Source: Desulfonatronospira sp.
Lineage (GTDB): Bacteria > Desulfobacterota > Desulfovibrionia > Desulfovibrionales > Desulfonatronovibrionaceae
DNA: 47,863 nucleotides
Assembly (NCBI GenBank): GCA_003551155.1
Contig: PUMA01000180.1
Coordinates: forward strand, 1-47,863
Direction of reading: 5' to 3'
The notes under the pieces are model-generated. The model searched no databases and was not told the origin of the DNA. It worked only from the letters and a program-made list of their open reading frames with translations. This document shows positions 9,061 to 17,935 of the stretch, in pieces (position 1 is the stretch's first letter; each line of letters begins with the position of its first letter). The position numbers and the translations under genes were made by a program.

Positions 9061-10374
9061 TTGAAACAGCCGACGTCACCCGGAGGATCCGGTCTGAAGG
9101 ACCTGCGCAACAAGGTCCTTTTTACATTTTTTATTCTGGGAGTATACCGCATTGGTGTGCACATCCCGCTGCCAGGCATTGACGGCCAAGCTCTTTCCCA
9201 GTTTTTTGCAGGCGCTGAACACACTCTGTTCGGGCTCTTTGACATGTTTGCCGGAGGAGGTCTCAAGAACTTCTCCATTTTTGCCCTGGGCATCATGCCC
9301 TATATCTCTGCATCGATTATTATGCAGCTGTTGACCGTTGTCAGTCCCACCCTGTCCAGATGGAAAAAGGATGAGGGTGAGGCAGGACGCAAGAAGATAA
9401 CCCAGTGGACCAGATACGGCACAGTCATGATCACTCTGGTCCAGGGCATGGGCATATCCATAGGCCTGGAAACCATGACCAGTCCTGACGGGGCTCCGGT
9501 GGTAGTGGACCCGGGCTGGGCCTTTCGACTGACCACAGTATTCACCCTGACCGCAGGGACCATTTTCATTATGTGGCTTGGGGAAAGGATTACAGCCAGG
9601 GGACTTGGCAACGGGATTTCCCTGATTATTTTTGCCGGTATAGTTGCCGGACTCCCCGGAGCTCTGGTAAATGTCTACCAGCTCTTGACTGCCGGGGAAC
9701 TGACTCTGGTCATGGGACTGTTTGTCATGTCCATAGTGGTCGGGGTCTTGTTGTTTATTGTTTTTGTTGAACGTGGACAGAGAAGACTTCCCATTCATTA
9801 CGCCAAAAGAATGATGGGCCGGAAGATGTACGGAGGACAGACCAGCCATTTGCCGCTCAAACTTAATACTTCCGGAGTTATCCCGGCTATTTTTGCCTCG
9901 TCCATACTCATGTTTCCGGCAACCATAGCCAGCTTTTCTCAGGCTGGCTTCCTGGAGGTTGTGGCCAACAATCTCCAGCCTGACTCTTTGGTGTATAACC
10001 TGATATTTGTAGCCTTGATTATTTTCTTTTGTTTTTTCTATACTGCTATTATTTTTGATCCCAAGGACATAGCCGAAAATCTGAAAAAACAGGGCGGTTT
10101 TATCCCGGGTATCAGACCCGGTCTTAAGACCAAGGAATATATCGACTCTGTCCTTTCCAGGCTTACATTCAGCGGATCCATTTATCTGTCCCTGGTTTGT
10201 GTGCTTCCTGTATTCATGATCAAAGAATTCAACGTGCCCTTTTACTATGGTGGAACAGCTCTTTTAATCGTGGTCGTAGTGGCTATGGACACCATGTCCC
10301 AGTTTCAGTCTCACCTGATTTCCAGACATTATGAGGGGCTTATGACTAAAACAAGGATCAAGGGACGGCGTTAG
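9061..10374 (+). CDS. secY: Protein translocase subunit SecY
   Basis: A 437-residue integral membrane protein, the channel of the Sec translocon in the inner membrane. About ten hydrophobic segments are visible. Family motifs include GVYRIGVHIPLPGID after the first helix, FALGIMPYISASIIMQLL in the second, and the cytosolic loop GQRRLPIHYAKRMMG. The start is TTG at 9061, 4 bp after rplO and preceded by GGAAGGATAA. Its place after rplO is the standard end of the spc cluster. Confidence 0.97.
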   Translation: MKQPTSPGGSGLKDLRNKVLFTFFILGVYRIGVHIPLPGIDGQALSQFFAGAEHTLFGLFDMFAGGGLKNFSIFALGIMPYISASIIMQLLTVVSPTLSRWKKDEGEAGRKKITQWTRYGTVMITLVQGMGISIGLETMTSPDGAPVVVDPGWAFRLTTVFTLTAGTIFIMWLGERITARGLGNGISLIIFAGIVAGLPGALVNVYQLLTAGELTLVMGLFVMSIVVGVLLFIVFVERGQRRLPIHYAKRMMGRKMYGGQTSHLPLKLNTSGVIPAIFASSILMFPATIASFSQAGFLEVVANNLQPDSLVYNLIFVALIIFFCFFYTAIIFDPKDIAENLKKQGGFIPGIRPGLKTKEYIDSVLSRLTFSGSIYLSLVCVLPVFMIKEFNVPFYYGGTALLIVVVVAMDTMSQFQSHLISRHYEGLMTKTRIKGRR

Positions 10375-10377
10375 GGT

Positions 10378-11145
10378 TTGAAGAAGTTTAGGGGCATTTT
10401 TATTAAAAATGATTATGAAATCGGTCTTCTCAGGGAAGCTAACCAGATTGTGGCCCTCATCCTGGATGAGCTGGAAAAACTTATAAAGCCCGGAGCTTCC
10501 ACCATGGAACTGGAGGAGACTGCCAATGAGTTATGTGCCCATTACAAGGTCAAGCCCGCCTTCAAGGGATATCAGGGTTTTCCATACACCCTTTGCTGTT
10601 CTGTGAATGATGTAGTGGTGCACGGTTTCCCAACCCTGGAAAGGCTCAAGGCCGGGGATATACTGAGTATAGACATGGGGGTTCAGTACCGGGGTTTTTT
10701 TGGAGATTCCGCCAAGACATTTGCAGTGGGAGAAATTTCTCCTGAAGCCCGGATGCTCATGCAGGTGACTCTGGAGGCCCTGCACAAGGGAATCGAGCAG
10801 GCCAGGCCGGGCAATGATCTATATGAAATATCCGCGGCTATTGAAAACCATGCCAAAAGCCATGGTTGTTCAATAATAAAGCGTTTTGTGGGGCACGGCA
10901 TCGGTGCCAGTCTGCATGAAAAGCCGGAACTGCCCAACTTCGTTCCCAGCCGGATGTCTGGAACTCCCTTGAAAAAGGGTATGGTTCTGGCAATTGAACC
11001 CATGTTCTCTCTTGGTTCGGATCAGGTTCAGATTATGCCTGACAACTGGACAGCCAGAACAAAGGACGGGAGTCTGTCGGCTCATTTTGAGCATACCGTG
11101 GCCGTTACCAAGGATGGTCCGGATATTCTTAGCAGCTTGGAATAA
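10378..11145 (+). CDS. map: Type I methionine aminopeptidase
   Basis: A 255-residue metalloprotease that removes the initiator methionine after deformylation. The five metal ligands of the pita-bread fold are present (D99, D110, H173, E207, E238, in SIDMG, GDSAKTF, GHGIG, AIEPMF and FEHTVAV), as is the substrate histidine H82 in VVHGFP. It lacks the SH3-binding zinc extension of the eukaryotic enzyme. The start is TTG at 10378, 3 bp after secY. The secY-map-rpmJ order, with no adk or infA between, is seen in several deltaproteobacteria. Confidence 0.96.
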   Translation: MKKFRGIFIKNDYEIGLLREANQIVALILDELEKLIKPGASTMELEETANELCAHYKVKPAFKGYQGFPYTLCCSVNDVVVHGFPTLERLKAGDILSIDMGVQYRGFFGDSAKTFAVGEISPEARMLMQVTLEALHKGIEQARPGNDLYEISAAIENHAKSHGCSIIKRFVGHGIGASLHEKPELPNFVPSRMSGTPLKKGMVLAIEPMFSLGSDQVQIMPDNWTARTKDGSLSAHFEHTVAVTKDGPDILSSLE

Positions 11146-11165
11146 ATGCTTTGGGGGAATTGATC

Positions 11166-11279
11166 ATGAAAGTCAGACCATCAGTAAGGAAAATGTGCGC
11201 CAGATGCAAAGTGGTCAGACGTAAGCGGGTTCTCAGGATACTTTGCAGCAACCCGCGTCACAAACAAAGACAAGGATAG
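11166..11279 (+). CDS. rpmJ: 50S ribosomal protein L36
   Basis: A 37-residue protein, [20 protein letters not shown] followed by [17 protein letters not shown]. The zinc-binding set C11, C14, C27, H32 is intact, so this is the C+ form. L36 stabilises 23S rRNA near the GTPase-associated region. A GGGGG tract at 11152-11156 serves as a ribosome-binding site. It sits 20 bp after map and just before rpsM, its usual place. Confidence 0.95.
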   Translation: MKVRPSVRKMCARCKVVRRKRVLRILCSNPRHKQRQG

Positions 11280-11293
11280 CAGGTGGGGAAAGC

Positions 11294-11662
11294 ATGGCAC
11301 GTATTGCTGGAGTAGATCTGCCCAAGAAGAAGAAGATCGGCATTGCACTGACCTATATCTACGGTATAGGACGGGTTACTGCGCTTAAAATTCTGGATTC
11401 TTCCGGGGTGGACTGGACCAAGAAGACAGAGACCTTGACCGCGGATGAGGTCAACATTATCCGCAATGAACTGGAAAACAACTATAAAGTCGAGGGTGAT
11501 CTGAGAAGGGATGTGAGCGCCGACATCAAGCGTCTCATGGACATTGGATGTTATCGCGGATTCAGGCACCGCAGATCCATGCCTGTGCGCGGTCAGCGGA
11601 CTCATACCAATGCACGCGTCCGGAAAGGTCCAAAAAAGACAACCATAAAGAAAAAGAAATAA
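11294..11662 (+). CDS. rpsM: 30S ribosomal protein S13
   Basis: A 122-residue protein starting [20 protein letters not shown], with the helix-two-turn-helix region ([15 protein letters not shown]) and the basic tail [21 protein letters not shown]13 contacts P-site tRNA and the 50S subunit. The frame is open further upstream to 11243, but the ATG at 11294 gives the canonical start and follows AGGTGGGGAA. Confidence 0.97.
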   Translation: MARIAGVDLPKKKKIGIALTYIYGIGRVTALKILDSSGVDWTKKTETLTADEVNIIRNELENNYKVEGDLRRDVSADIKRLMDIGCYRGFRHRRSMPVRGQRTHTNARVRKGPKKTTIKKKK

Positions 11663-11676
11663 ATCGGAGAGTATTA

Positions 11677-12066
11677 ATGGCAAAGCCCAAACGATCCAAG
11701 AAGAAAAAGGAAAAAAAGAATATCCCCACGGGTATTGTGCATATTAATGCCTCTTTCAACAATACCATGGTTACTATTACCGATCAGACAGGAAATGTTG
11801 TTGCCTGGTCCAGTTCAGGGATGGCAGGTTTCAAAGGATCAAGGAAAGGGACCCCGTTTGCCTCCCAGAAGGCTGCTGAAAATGCAGCCAAGCTTGCTCA
11901 GGAAAATGGAATGCGTACCGTGGGCATTCTGGTCAAAGGCCCAGGAGCAGGAAGGGAATCAGCCATGCGGGCCATCAATGCCTCGGGATTCAAGGTCACC
12001 TTTATCCGGGATATAACTCCCATCCCTCACAATGGATGCCGTCCGCCCAAAAGGCGCCGGGTATAA
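11677..12066 (+). CDS. rpsK: 30S ribosomal protein S11
   Basis: A 129-residue protein with a lysine-rich N-terminus ([15 protein letters not shown]), the core [19 protein letters not shown], and the C-terminal [18 protein letters not shown], which is nearly invariant in S11. S11 lines the 30S platform near the E site. ATG 11677 follows CGGAGAG; the frame is open upstream, but only within rpsM. Confidence 0.97.
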   Translation: MAKPKRSKKKKEKKNIPTGIVHINASFNNTMVTITDQTGNVVAWSSSGMAGFKGSRKGTPFASQKAAENAAKLAQENGMRTVGILVKGPGAGRESAMRAINASGFKVTFIRDITPIPHNGCRPPKRRRV

Positions 12067-12081
12067 AAGGAGGTTTTCGAG

Positions 12082-12708
12082 TTGGCCAGATATACAGAAT
12101 CCAAATGCAGAATCTGTCGCAGGGAAGGGACCAAGCTTCTTTTGAAAGGTGATCGCTGCTATACAGACAAATGCGCTTTTGAACGCCGGGCTTATCCTCC
12201 CGGAGAACACGGGCGCTCCAGAAAAAAATCAAGTGATTATGCTCTTCAATTGCGGGAAAAGCAGAAGGTAAGACGCATGTACGGTCTGCTGGAAGGACAG
12301 TTCAAGCGCTATTTCGAGATTGCAGACGCCAGGAAGGGTGCTACCGGAACAAATCTTTTGGTAATGCTGGAACAAAGGCTGGACAATATAGTTTATCGCA
12401 TGGGCTTTGCAAACTCCAGATCTCAGGCCAGACAGTTGGTACGCCACGGCCATTTTCACTTGAATGGAAAAAGAGTAAACATTCCATCCATATTGGTTCG
12501 CCAGGGAGATACTGTCGGAGTGATTGAAAAGAGCAGAAAGATGCCTGTCATACAGGAGGCCCGTGACGTTCTGGCCAGGAGAGGGGCACCTGACTGGCTG
12601 GAAGTCAATGAGCAGGATTTCAAGGGCAGCGTTAAGGCTTTGCCCACACGGGAAGATATCACCTTCCCTATTAATGAACAGCTCATAGTCGAGCTGTATT
12701 CCAAGTAG
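12082..12708 (+). CDS. rpsD: 30S ribosomal protein S4, zinc-binding (C+) form
   Basis: A 208-residue protein. The N-terminal zinc knuckle uses C9, C12, C26 and C31, followed by the S4 RNA-binding domain ([20 protein letters not shown] and onward, about residues 96-160). S4 nucleates 30S assembly, affects accuracy and is the alpha-operon repressor in E. coli. The start is TTG at 12082 after AAGGAGG at 12067-12073. It is followed by a hairpin-bearing gap before rpoA. Confidence 0.97.
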   Translation: MARYTESKCRICRREGTKLLLKGDRCYTDKCAFERRAYPPGEHGRSRKKSSDYALQLREKQKVRRMYGLLEGQFKRYFEIADARKGATGTNLLVMLEQRLDNIVYRMGFANSRSQARQLVRHGHFHLNGKRVNIPSILVRQGDTVGVIEKSRKMPVIQEARDVLARRGAPDWLEVNEQDFKGSVKALPTREDITFPINEQLIVELYSK

Positions 12709-12718
12709 CGGAAACTAT

Positions 12719-12750
12719 CGGTGCCCGGGTCATACCTGGTCCGGGTGCCG
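12719..12750 (+). promoter_or_regulatory. Hairpin between rpsD and rpoA (possible attenuator)
   Basis: The arms CGGTGCCCGG (12719-12728) and CCGGGTGCCG (12741-12750) pair over ten base pairs, two of them G-U, around a 12-base loop. The sequence after it, TTAAAATATATTTT, is AT-rich but not a pure T tract, so this is at best a weak or partial terminator. It could tune RNA polymerase alpha output relative to the ribosomal proteins, or act as an RNA-processing site. The pairing is seen; the role is inferred. Confidence 0.5.
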
Positions 12751-12781
12751 TTAAAATATATTTTCCAGTACAGGGGCTGAA

Positions 12782-13825
12782 ATGATTATTCAAGCTAATG
12801 AAAAACTGATCAACACCAGGAACTGGTCCACCCTTGTCAGGCCTGAACAGTTGGTCCGTGATGACAGATCTTCGAAATACTACGGCAAGTTCATTTGCGA
12901 ACCCCTGGAAAGAGGCTTCGGCACCACCCTGGGCAATGCTTTGCGCAGGGTGCTGCTTTCATCCCTGCAGGGTGCGGCAATAGTGGCCATCAGAATCGAG
13001 AACGCCCAGCATGAATTTACAACGATTCCAGGCGTTGTGGAGGATATCACGGACATTGTCCTGAACCTCAAACAGGTGCGCTTCAGCATGACCAGGGATG
13101 AACCGCAGCATCTGAAGCTAGCAGCCGGCCAAAAGGGACAGGTAACTGCCGGGGCTATTCAGACCAGCCAGAATGTTTCAGTGCTGAATCCAGAGCAGCA
13201 TATCGCTACCCTTACCGAGGATGTTGATCTGGTTATCGGCCTGCAGGTTCGTATGGGCAAGGGGTATGTGCCTTCGGAGCTGCACGAGGGTCTTGACGAT
13301 GAAATAGGTCTTATTGCCATGGACGCGACTTTTTCACCCATCCGCAAGGTTTCGTATGCAGTGGAGCAGGCCAGGGTGGGACAGATGACTAATTATGACA
13401 AGCTCATTCTGGAAATAAGCACGGACGGGTCTGTTCTGCCTGAGGATGCTCTGGCTTACAGCGCCAAAATTCTCAAGGACCAGCTGTCTGTCTTCATCAA
13501 TTTTGATGAAAGCCATACCGATGTGTCCACAGGCGATCCCATGGCTGATGATGAGCTGGATCCTAATCTCTTCAAGACCATTGAGGAGCTCGAACTCCCT
13601 GTGCGGGCCAGCAATTGCCTGCGCAACGCCGGTATAAGGCTGGTAGGTGAGTTGATCCAGAAATCCGAGAACGATCTTTTAAGGACAAAGAATTTCGGCA
13701 GAAAATCTCTGGAGGATATCCGGCGGGTAATCGAGAATATGGGATACGATTTTAACACTCCTATTGAACACTTCGATCAGAAATACCAGGAATGGCTTAA
13801 AAGGAAAGAAGAAGATGAGGCATAG
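12782..13825 (+). CDS. rpoA: DNA-directed RNA polymerase subunit alpha
   Basis: A 347-residue protein. The N-terminal assembly domain contains [19 protein letters not shown] (about residues 44-62). The C-terminal domain (about 265-325), with [20 protein letters not shown] and [13 protein letters not shown], binds UP elements and activators. Length is slightly above E. coli (329), owing to extra residues at the C-terminus. CAGGGG lies before the ATG. It overlaps rplQ by 11 bp. Confidence 0.98.
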   Translation: MIIQANEKLINTRNWSTLVRPEQLVRDDRSSKYYGKFICEPLERGFGTTLGNALRRVLLSSLQGAAIVAIRIENAQHEFTTIPGVVEDITDIVLNLKQVRFSMTRDEPQHLKLAAGQKGQVTAGAIQTSQNVSVLNPEQHIATLTEDVDLVIGLQVRMGKGYVPSELHEGLDDEIGLIAMDATFSPIRKVSYAVEQARVGQMTNYDKLILEISTDGSVLPEDALAYSAKILKDQLSVFINFDESHTDVSTGDPMADDELDPNLFKTIEELELPVRASNCLRNAGIRLVGELIQKSENDLLRTKNFGRKSLEDIRRVIENMGYDFNTPIEHFDQKYQEWLKRKEEDEA

Positions 13826-14489
13826 GAAATCCGGCAGATCTCTCAGCAGGAATTGGGAACACCGTAAAGCCATGTTCAGAAATATGGCTAAATCTCTGGT
13901 TGTCCATGAAAGGATCAGGACCACCGTGCCCAAAGCCAGGGAATTGTCCAAGGTGGCGGACAGACTGATTACCCTGGCCCTTAGGGGCGATTTAAGTGCA
14001 AAAAGAGAAGCATACAGGGTGTTAGGCAACCACAAGCTGGTTAAAAGACTTTTTGATGAGATCGGCCCAAAGTTTGAGAGCGCCACAGGGGGCTATACCA
14101 GGGTGGTCAAGTTTGCCAAGCCCCGCAGGGGAGACGGTGCAGCACTGGCCTTGATCGAGTTCAGTTATAACACCGGCGCTGAACCTGAGGTAAAAAAGCC
14201 ATCAGACAAACCCCAGACAAAACAACTGCCCGGACAGACTCCTGTAGATCAGTCAAGGGTTCAAGAGTCAGAACAAAAGACTTCTACTGCCTCGGATTCC
14301 ATGTCTGCTGAGGAAAGGATCGAACAAAGTTCAGAAGAGAAAGTGGATGTCTCTTCCGAAAAGCCTTCTGAGCAGGCAGAAGCAAGAGATACGGAACAGA
14401 AAGCACCAGCTGCAGAAGATCCTCAAGCAAAAAAAGATACAGATACAGGGGAAGAATCTCCGGAAGACTCTGATCAGTCAAAAAAATAG
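13815..14489 (+). CDS. rplQ: 50S ribosomal protein L17 with long charged C-terminal tail
   Basis: The first 120 residues are a normal L17 ([20 protein letters not shown] to [14 protein letters not shown]). They are followed by about 104 residues of low-complexity sequence rich in Glu, Asp, Lys, Ser, Gln and Pro, with about 27 acidic and 15 basic residues. Most bacterial L17 proteins stop near residue 120. The tail looks disordered and has no motif I recognise. ATG 13815 overlaps the rpoA end by 11 bp; an upstream in-frame ATG at 13764 would extend into rpoA and is rejected. A strong terminator follows 8 bp after the stop. Confidence 0.93.
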   Translation: MRHRKSGRSLSRNWEHRKAMFRNMAKSLVVHERIRTTVPKARELSKVADRLITLALRGDLSAKREAYRVLGNHKLVKRLFDEIGPKFESATGGYTRVVKFAKPRRGDGAALALIEFSYNTGAEPEVKKPSDKPQTKQLPGQTPVDQSRVQESEQKTSTASDSMSAEERIEQSSEEKVDVSSEKPSEQAEARDTEQKAPAAEDPQAKKDTDTGEESPEDSDQSKK

Positions 14490-14497
14490 ATTATCAC

Positions 14498-14521
14498 GGG
14501 GTCTTGCAGGACCCCTTTTTT
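14498..14521 (+). terminator. Rho-independent terminator of the ribosomal super-operon
   Basis: GGGGTC (14498-14503) and GACCCC (14510-14515) form a perfect six-pair stem, with one further T-G pair, around a short loop. Six T residues follow at 14516-14521. It lies 8 bp after rplQ and ends the long ribosomal transcription unit. Confidence 0.92.
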
Positions 14522-14635
14522 GCGAAAAAATATATTGATTTATCCTATAACCTTTATTTAATTAATTGATTAAAAATACGAGCTGGCCCATCGATTTATC
14601 CGTTCCTTGAATTTTTCTAACGATAAGAGGAACAA

Positions 14636-15616
14636 ATGGAGTTTAGAAAATTACAGGCCTTTTCCAAGGTTTACGAACTGCAGAGCTTTTCCCGGGCAGG
14701 ACAGGAGCTTTTTTTGTCCCAGCCTACTATCAGCACTCATATTTTGAGCCTGGAAGAGGAACTTCAGGTTAAGCTCTTTGACCGCATCGGGCGCAGAATA
14801 ATCCCTACCCGGGCCGGTGAAGTCCTTTATCAGAACACAAAGGATATATTCAGAATACTGGAAAGGGCCAGATCTGATATTCATGAACTGACCAATCAGG
14901 TAACCGGGACCGTGGTTATTGGCGGCAGCACAATTCCTTCCAATTATCTGCTGCCTTCTCTTTTGGCCTCTTTTAAGCAAAAGTTTCCTGATGTGTGTGT
15001 TGACATGCGTATCGGTGATTCCATTAAAATCAGCCAGGATGTATTGGCCGGAAATCTGGATTTTGGACTGGTTGGCGGTTATGCAGGACATTTTGATTTA
15101 GAGCACTCTTTGTTGCTGACTGATGAACTGCTGGCAGTTGCCTCCCCGGTCCTGGCACATAATTTCAAGAAAGGAATGCAGCCCAAAGATCTCCTTGAAG
15201 TGCCCTGGGTCATGCGGGAAAAGGGATCCGGAACCAGACAGGCCCTGGAAAAGGCCTTGCAGAAGCACACAATCGATATTTCCAGACTTCCTGTAAAGAC
15301 GCTGGTCCAGACTACTGAAGCCCTGGTGAGATGTGTCCTGGCTGGTGTGGGGATAGGTGTGACATCAAGGCTGGCAGTACATGAACACATTGGGAGCGGA
15401 GCACTGATTGAGGTGGATGTGGATAACTTGAGCATGCAGAGAGAGTTCTTCCTGATAAAGCACAGGCGAAGGACTTTGTTTTTATGCGCAGGTGTCCTGA
15501 TGCGGCATATTCAAAAATATATTGGAGATGGGGGGCTTGCTTCAGAAAAAGGACTGTTTTTATGCCGGAAGGGAACAGCTCAGCACTTTGTCCCTGGTCA
15601 GTGCACAGATCGATAA
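14636..15616 (+). CDS. LysR-family transcriptional regulator
   Basis: A 326-residue protein. The N-terminal winged helix-turn-helix (residues 1-60) has the pattern FSRAGQELFLSQPTISTHI followed by LEEELQVKLFDR. The C-terminal part is a periplasmic-binding-like effector domain (about 90-295). The N-terminal sequence and length are close to the CysL/YwbI-type LysR proteins, one group of which is annotated as selenium-metabolism associated. That assignment is a memory-based inference. About 25 extra residues follow the usual C-terminus. AGAGGAA precedes the ATG. It converges on the MobB-like gene, with 60 bp between stops. Confidence 0.88.
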   Translation: MEFRKLQAFSKVYELQSFSRAGQELFLSQPTISTHILSLEEELQVKLFDRIGRRIIPTRAGEVLYQNTKDIFRILERARSDIHELTNQVTGTVVIGGSTIPSNYLLPSLLASFKQKFPDVCVDMRIGDSIKISQDVLAGNLDFGLVGGYAGHFDLEHSLLLTDELLAVASPVLAHNFKKGMQPKDLLEVPWVMREKGSGTRQALEKALQKHTIDISRLPVKTLVQTTEALVRCVLAGVGIGVTSRLAVHEHIGSGALIEVDVDNLSMQREFFLIKHRRRTLFLCAGVLMRHIQKYIGDGGLASEKGLFLCRKGTAQHFVPGQCTDR

Positions 15617-15676
15617 AACTGTAACTGCTTTTTCACAGAACTCATTGCCGGGGGTATACCAAGCAGGAGTGTATAT

Positions 15677-16378
15677 CTAATCAATAGATATTTTGACTTT
15701 TCCAGGGGAATAACCCTTGAGCTCAGAGAGCATGCCCAGAATGGATTTGGAAATGATCCTCTCCACAAAAGGATTCATGGCCAGTTCCTGGTCGTTGACC
15801 ATGATTTTCATGTTGGAATTCAGAGCCTGACAGTCCCGGATTCTGGCTTTGCCTGCAACAATTTCCCGGGCCAGTTCCAGGCAGGTGTTTCTTCCGCAAG
15901 TGGAGCAGTCCAGCCCGGGCAGGGCAAATCCTCTGGACAGGACAATGTCGGCCAGATCGTCCACTCCGCTTGCATGAGGCAAATAGTGTGTTTTTATCTT
16001 GCCCCAGGTGGCCAGGGCCAGACCATTGTCCAAGGCTTCAGCATCAGACGGTTTCTTAAGAATCATTATTCGAGGCAGCCAGCCCAGATGCTTGCCGCCT
16101 TCCACCAGCAAAAACCTGGATTTAAGAAGAGGGATCAGATCCGGCAAATACCTTTTTTCGCTCCAGCAACACATTGTCTGTTCTGAACTCAGACCGATCA
16201 CTTCCCTGACTTGGCCGGTCATCCTGGATGTATCCGTGTTCTGAGCATCAAAACCGTGTTCGGAAAATTTGGCCGCTGCCACACTGACACCCCGGTTCTG
16301 GAGTTCTCTGGCCAGTTTGATCAGAAGGGCGGTTTTGCCGCTTTTCTTATAGCCTACTATAGACGAAGCCTGAATCAT
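15677..16378 (-). CDS. MobB-like P-loop GTPase with C-terminal Fe-S-type cysteine motif
   Basis: A 233-residue protein. The N-terminal domain is MobB-like (molybdopterin-guanine dinucleotide biosynthesis protein B): Walker A GYKKSGKT at residues 9-16 and LLVEGGK at about 90-96. A second region has cysteines C158, C161, C166 and C183 (CSTCGRNTC, then LELAREIVAGKARIRDC). This spacing resembles the 4Fe-4S motif of Pfam PF04060. A further C-terminal segment (residues 190-233) has no role I recognise. The start at 16378 gives MIQASSIVGYKKSGKT; the frame is open to 16456, but no ribosome-binding site supports the longer form. It probably helps mature molybdenum or tungsten cofactors for enzymes such as formate dehydrogenase. 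Confidence 0.8.
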   Translation of the reverse strand: MIQASSIVGYKKSGKTALLIKLARELQNRGVSVAAAKFSEHGFDAQNTDTSRMTGQVREVIGLSSEQTMCCWSEKRYLPDLIPLLKSRFLLVEGGKHLGWLPRIMILKKPSDAEALDNGLALATWGKIKTHYLPHASGVDDLADIVLSRGFALPGLDCSTCGRNTCLELAREIVAGKARIRDCQALNSNMKIMVNDQELAMNPFVERIISKSILGMLSELKGYSPGKVKISID

Positions 16379-16619
16379 TCCTATACTCTCCATGAAATTT
16401 TGACATTTAAAGCTACTTGTGCTTATTTGAATAGATTTACTGCCAACCTGAATCAAGTAACATCCGGGTCACTAAAAAAGCATATGAACCCCTGGAATGG
16501 GCCTGGATTTAAGGCGGTTTGCTGTCCGCACAGTATACAGGCTATTGTTGAATTACATCGACAAGAATGTTTACTCTCCCCTGACCAGGTTGTCCAGCCG
16601 GAGGATACAAAGATCTGAT
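16379..16619. other. Divergent intergenic region between the MobB-like gene and hisS
   Basis: These 241 bp separate two divergent genes and must hold at least the hisS promoter. No T-box-like conserved motif or strong hairpin was found. TTGAAT near 16549 with a weak -10 (TTTACT) is the only promoter-like pair I see, and it is not convincing. Confidence 0.4.
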
Positions 16620-17900
16620 ATGAGCAGAATCAGCAAGATCAAAGGCTTTTTTGATCTGTTTCCCCCAGAGAGTACTGTTTATGTATTTATGGAGGAAACA
16701 GCCAGGCAGATGTTTGCCAGATATGCCTACCAGGAAATAAAAATTCCTATTCTGGAACAGACTGAACTCTTTGCCCGTTCCATAGGCCTGGAAACTGACG
16801 TAGTTCAGAAGGAAATGTATACGTTTCAGGATCGAAAGGGCAGAAGTCTGACCATGCGTCCTGAAGCCACAGCCGGAGTTATCCGGGCCTATATTGACAG
16901 CCCGGCCTCTGGATCAGGAAATGTTAGCCGCTATTTTACCGCAGGGCCTATGTTTCGGTACGAAAGGCCTCAAAAGGGCAGAGCCCGACAGTTTCACCAG
17001 GTCAATGTGGAAATGCTGGGTGAGGATTCCGCTTTTGCTGACGGAGAGGTTCTGAGCATGCTCTGGAGTTACCTGCAGAATCTGGGTCTGCACAAACTGA
17101 ACATGCAGATAAACTCCCTGGGATGCGCCAAGTGTCGACCAAAGTTCGATGCCGGTCTCAGAAAATTCCTGGCCGGGCTGGATCAAAACAGTCTTTGCAC
17201 TGACTGTCAGCGCAGAGCAATGAGCAATCCCATGCGGGTCCTGGACTGCAAGTCCCAAGGATGCCGGGAAGTGGCTTCAAAAGCACCTCTTATCCTGGAC
17301 AGCCTGTGCACCGAGTGCCGGGTGCATTTCAGACATGTCCTGGAGATCCTTGAAAATTTCAATATTGACTATGAACTGAACCCTTATCTGGTACGGGGCC
17401 TGGATTACTATCAGAGAACAACCTTTGAGGTCATATCCGCAGACATCGGGGCTCAGTCAGCAGTCGCCGGTGGTGGTAGGTATGACGGACTGGTAAGGGA
17501 TCTTGGCGGACCTGATGTGCCGGGAATCGGTTTTGCATGCGGCATGGAAAGGCTGGCCCTTCTTCTTCAGAATATACAGGAAAGGCCTCTGGATTTTTAT
17601 CTGGCCGTTCTTCACCAGGATGCCATGGAAAAGGCTATGATCTTGACTCAGCGCCTGCGCGGCAAAGGCTTTCATGGGGAGATGGGCTTCCAGGTAAAAA
17701 GTATCAAGAGCCAGTTGCGTTCGGCCAACAAAAAAAACGTCAAGACCTGTCTGCTTATTGGCCTGGACGAATTAAAAGGAGGTCAGGTTCAGGTCAAGGA
17801 CATGTCCACCGGAGTGCAGAGGGCGGTGAGCCAGGAGGATGTAGAGCAGGCCTTGGGATTGAACCTCAAATCCAGGGCTGAAAATTTTGTTCATCATTAG
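16620..17900 (+). CDS. hisS: Histidyl-tRNA synthetase
   Basis: A 426-residue class II aminoacyl-tRNA synthetase of normal length. Motif 2 is FRYERPQKGRARQFHQ and motif 3 is GIGFACGMERLALL. The histidine-binding loop is LVRGLDYYQRTTFE, and the anticodon-binding domain follows at about 325-415. It charges tRNA-His in the cytoplasm. The frame is open from 16497, but ATG 16620 gives the standard MSRISKIKGFFDLFP start; GGAGG at 16600-16604 is somewhat distant (15 bases). It is followed 35 bp later by aspS. Confidence 0.95.
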   Translation: MSRISKIKGFFDLFPPESTVYVFMEETARQMFARYAYQEIKIPILEQTELFARSIGLETDVVQKEMYTFQDRKGRSLTMRPEATAGVIRAYIDSPASGSGNVSRYFTAGPMFRYERPQKGRARQFHQVNVEMLGEDSAFADGEVLSMLWSYLQNLGLHKLNMQINSLGCAKCRPKFDAGLRKFLAGLDQNSLCTDCQRRAMSNPMRVLDCKSQGCREVASKAPLILDSLCTECRVHFRHVLEILENFNIDYELNPYLVRGLDYYQRTTFEVISADIGAQSAVAGGGRYDGLVRDLGGPDVPGIGFACGMERLALLLQNIQERPLDFYLAVLHQDAMEKAMILTQRLRGKGFHGEMGFQVKSIKSQLRSANKKNVKTCLLIGLDELKGGQVQVKDMSTGVQRAVSQEDVEQALGLNLKSRAENFVHH

Positions 17901-17935
17901 ATTTGTAACCCTCAATTTCAACAGGATAATTGCAA

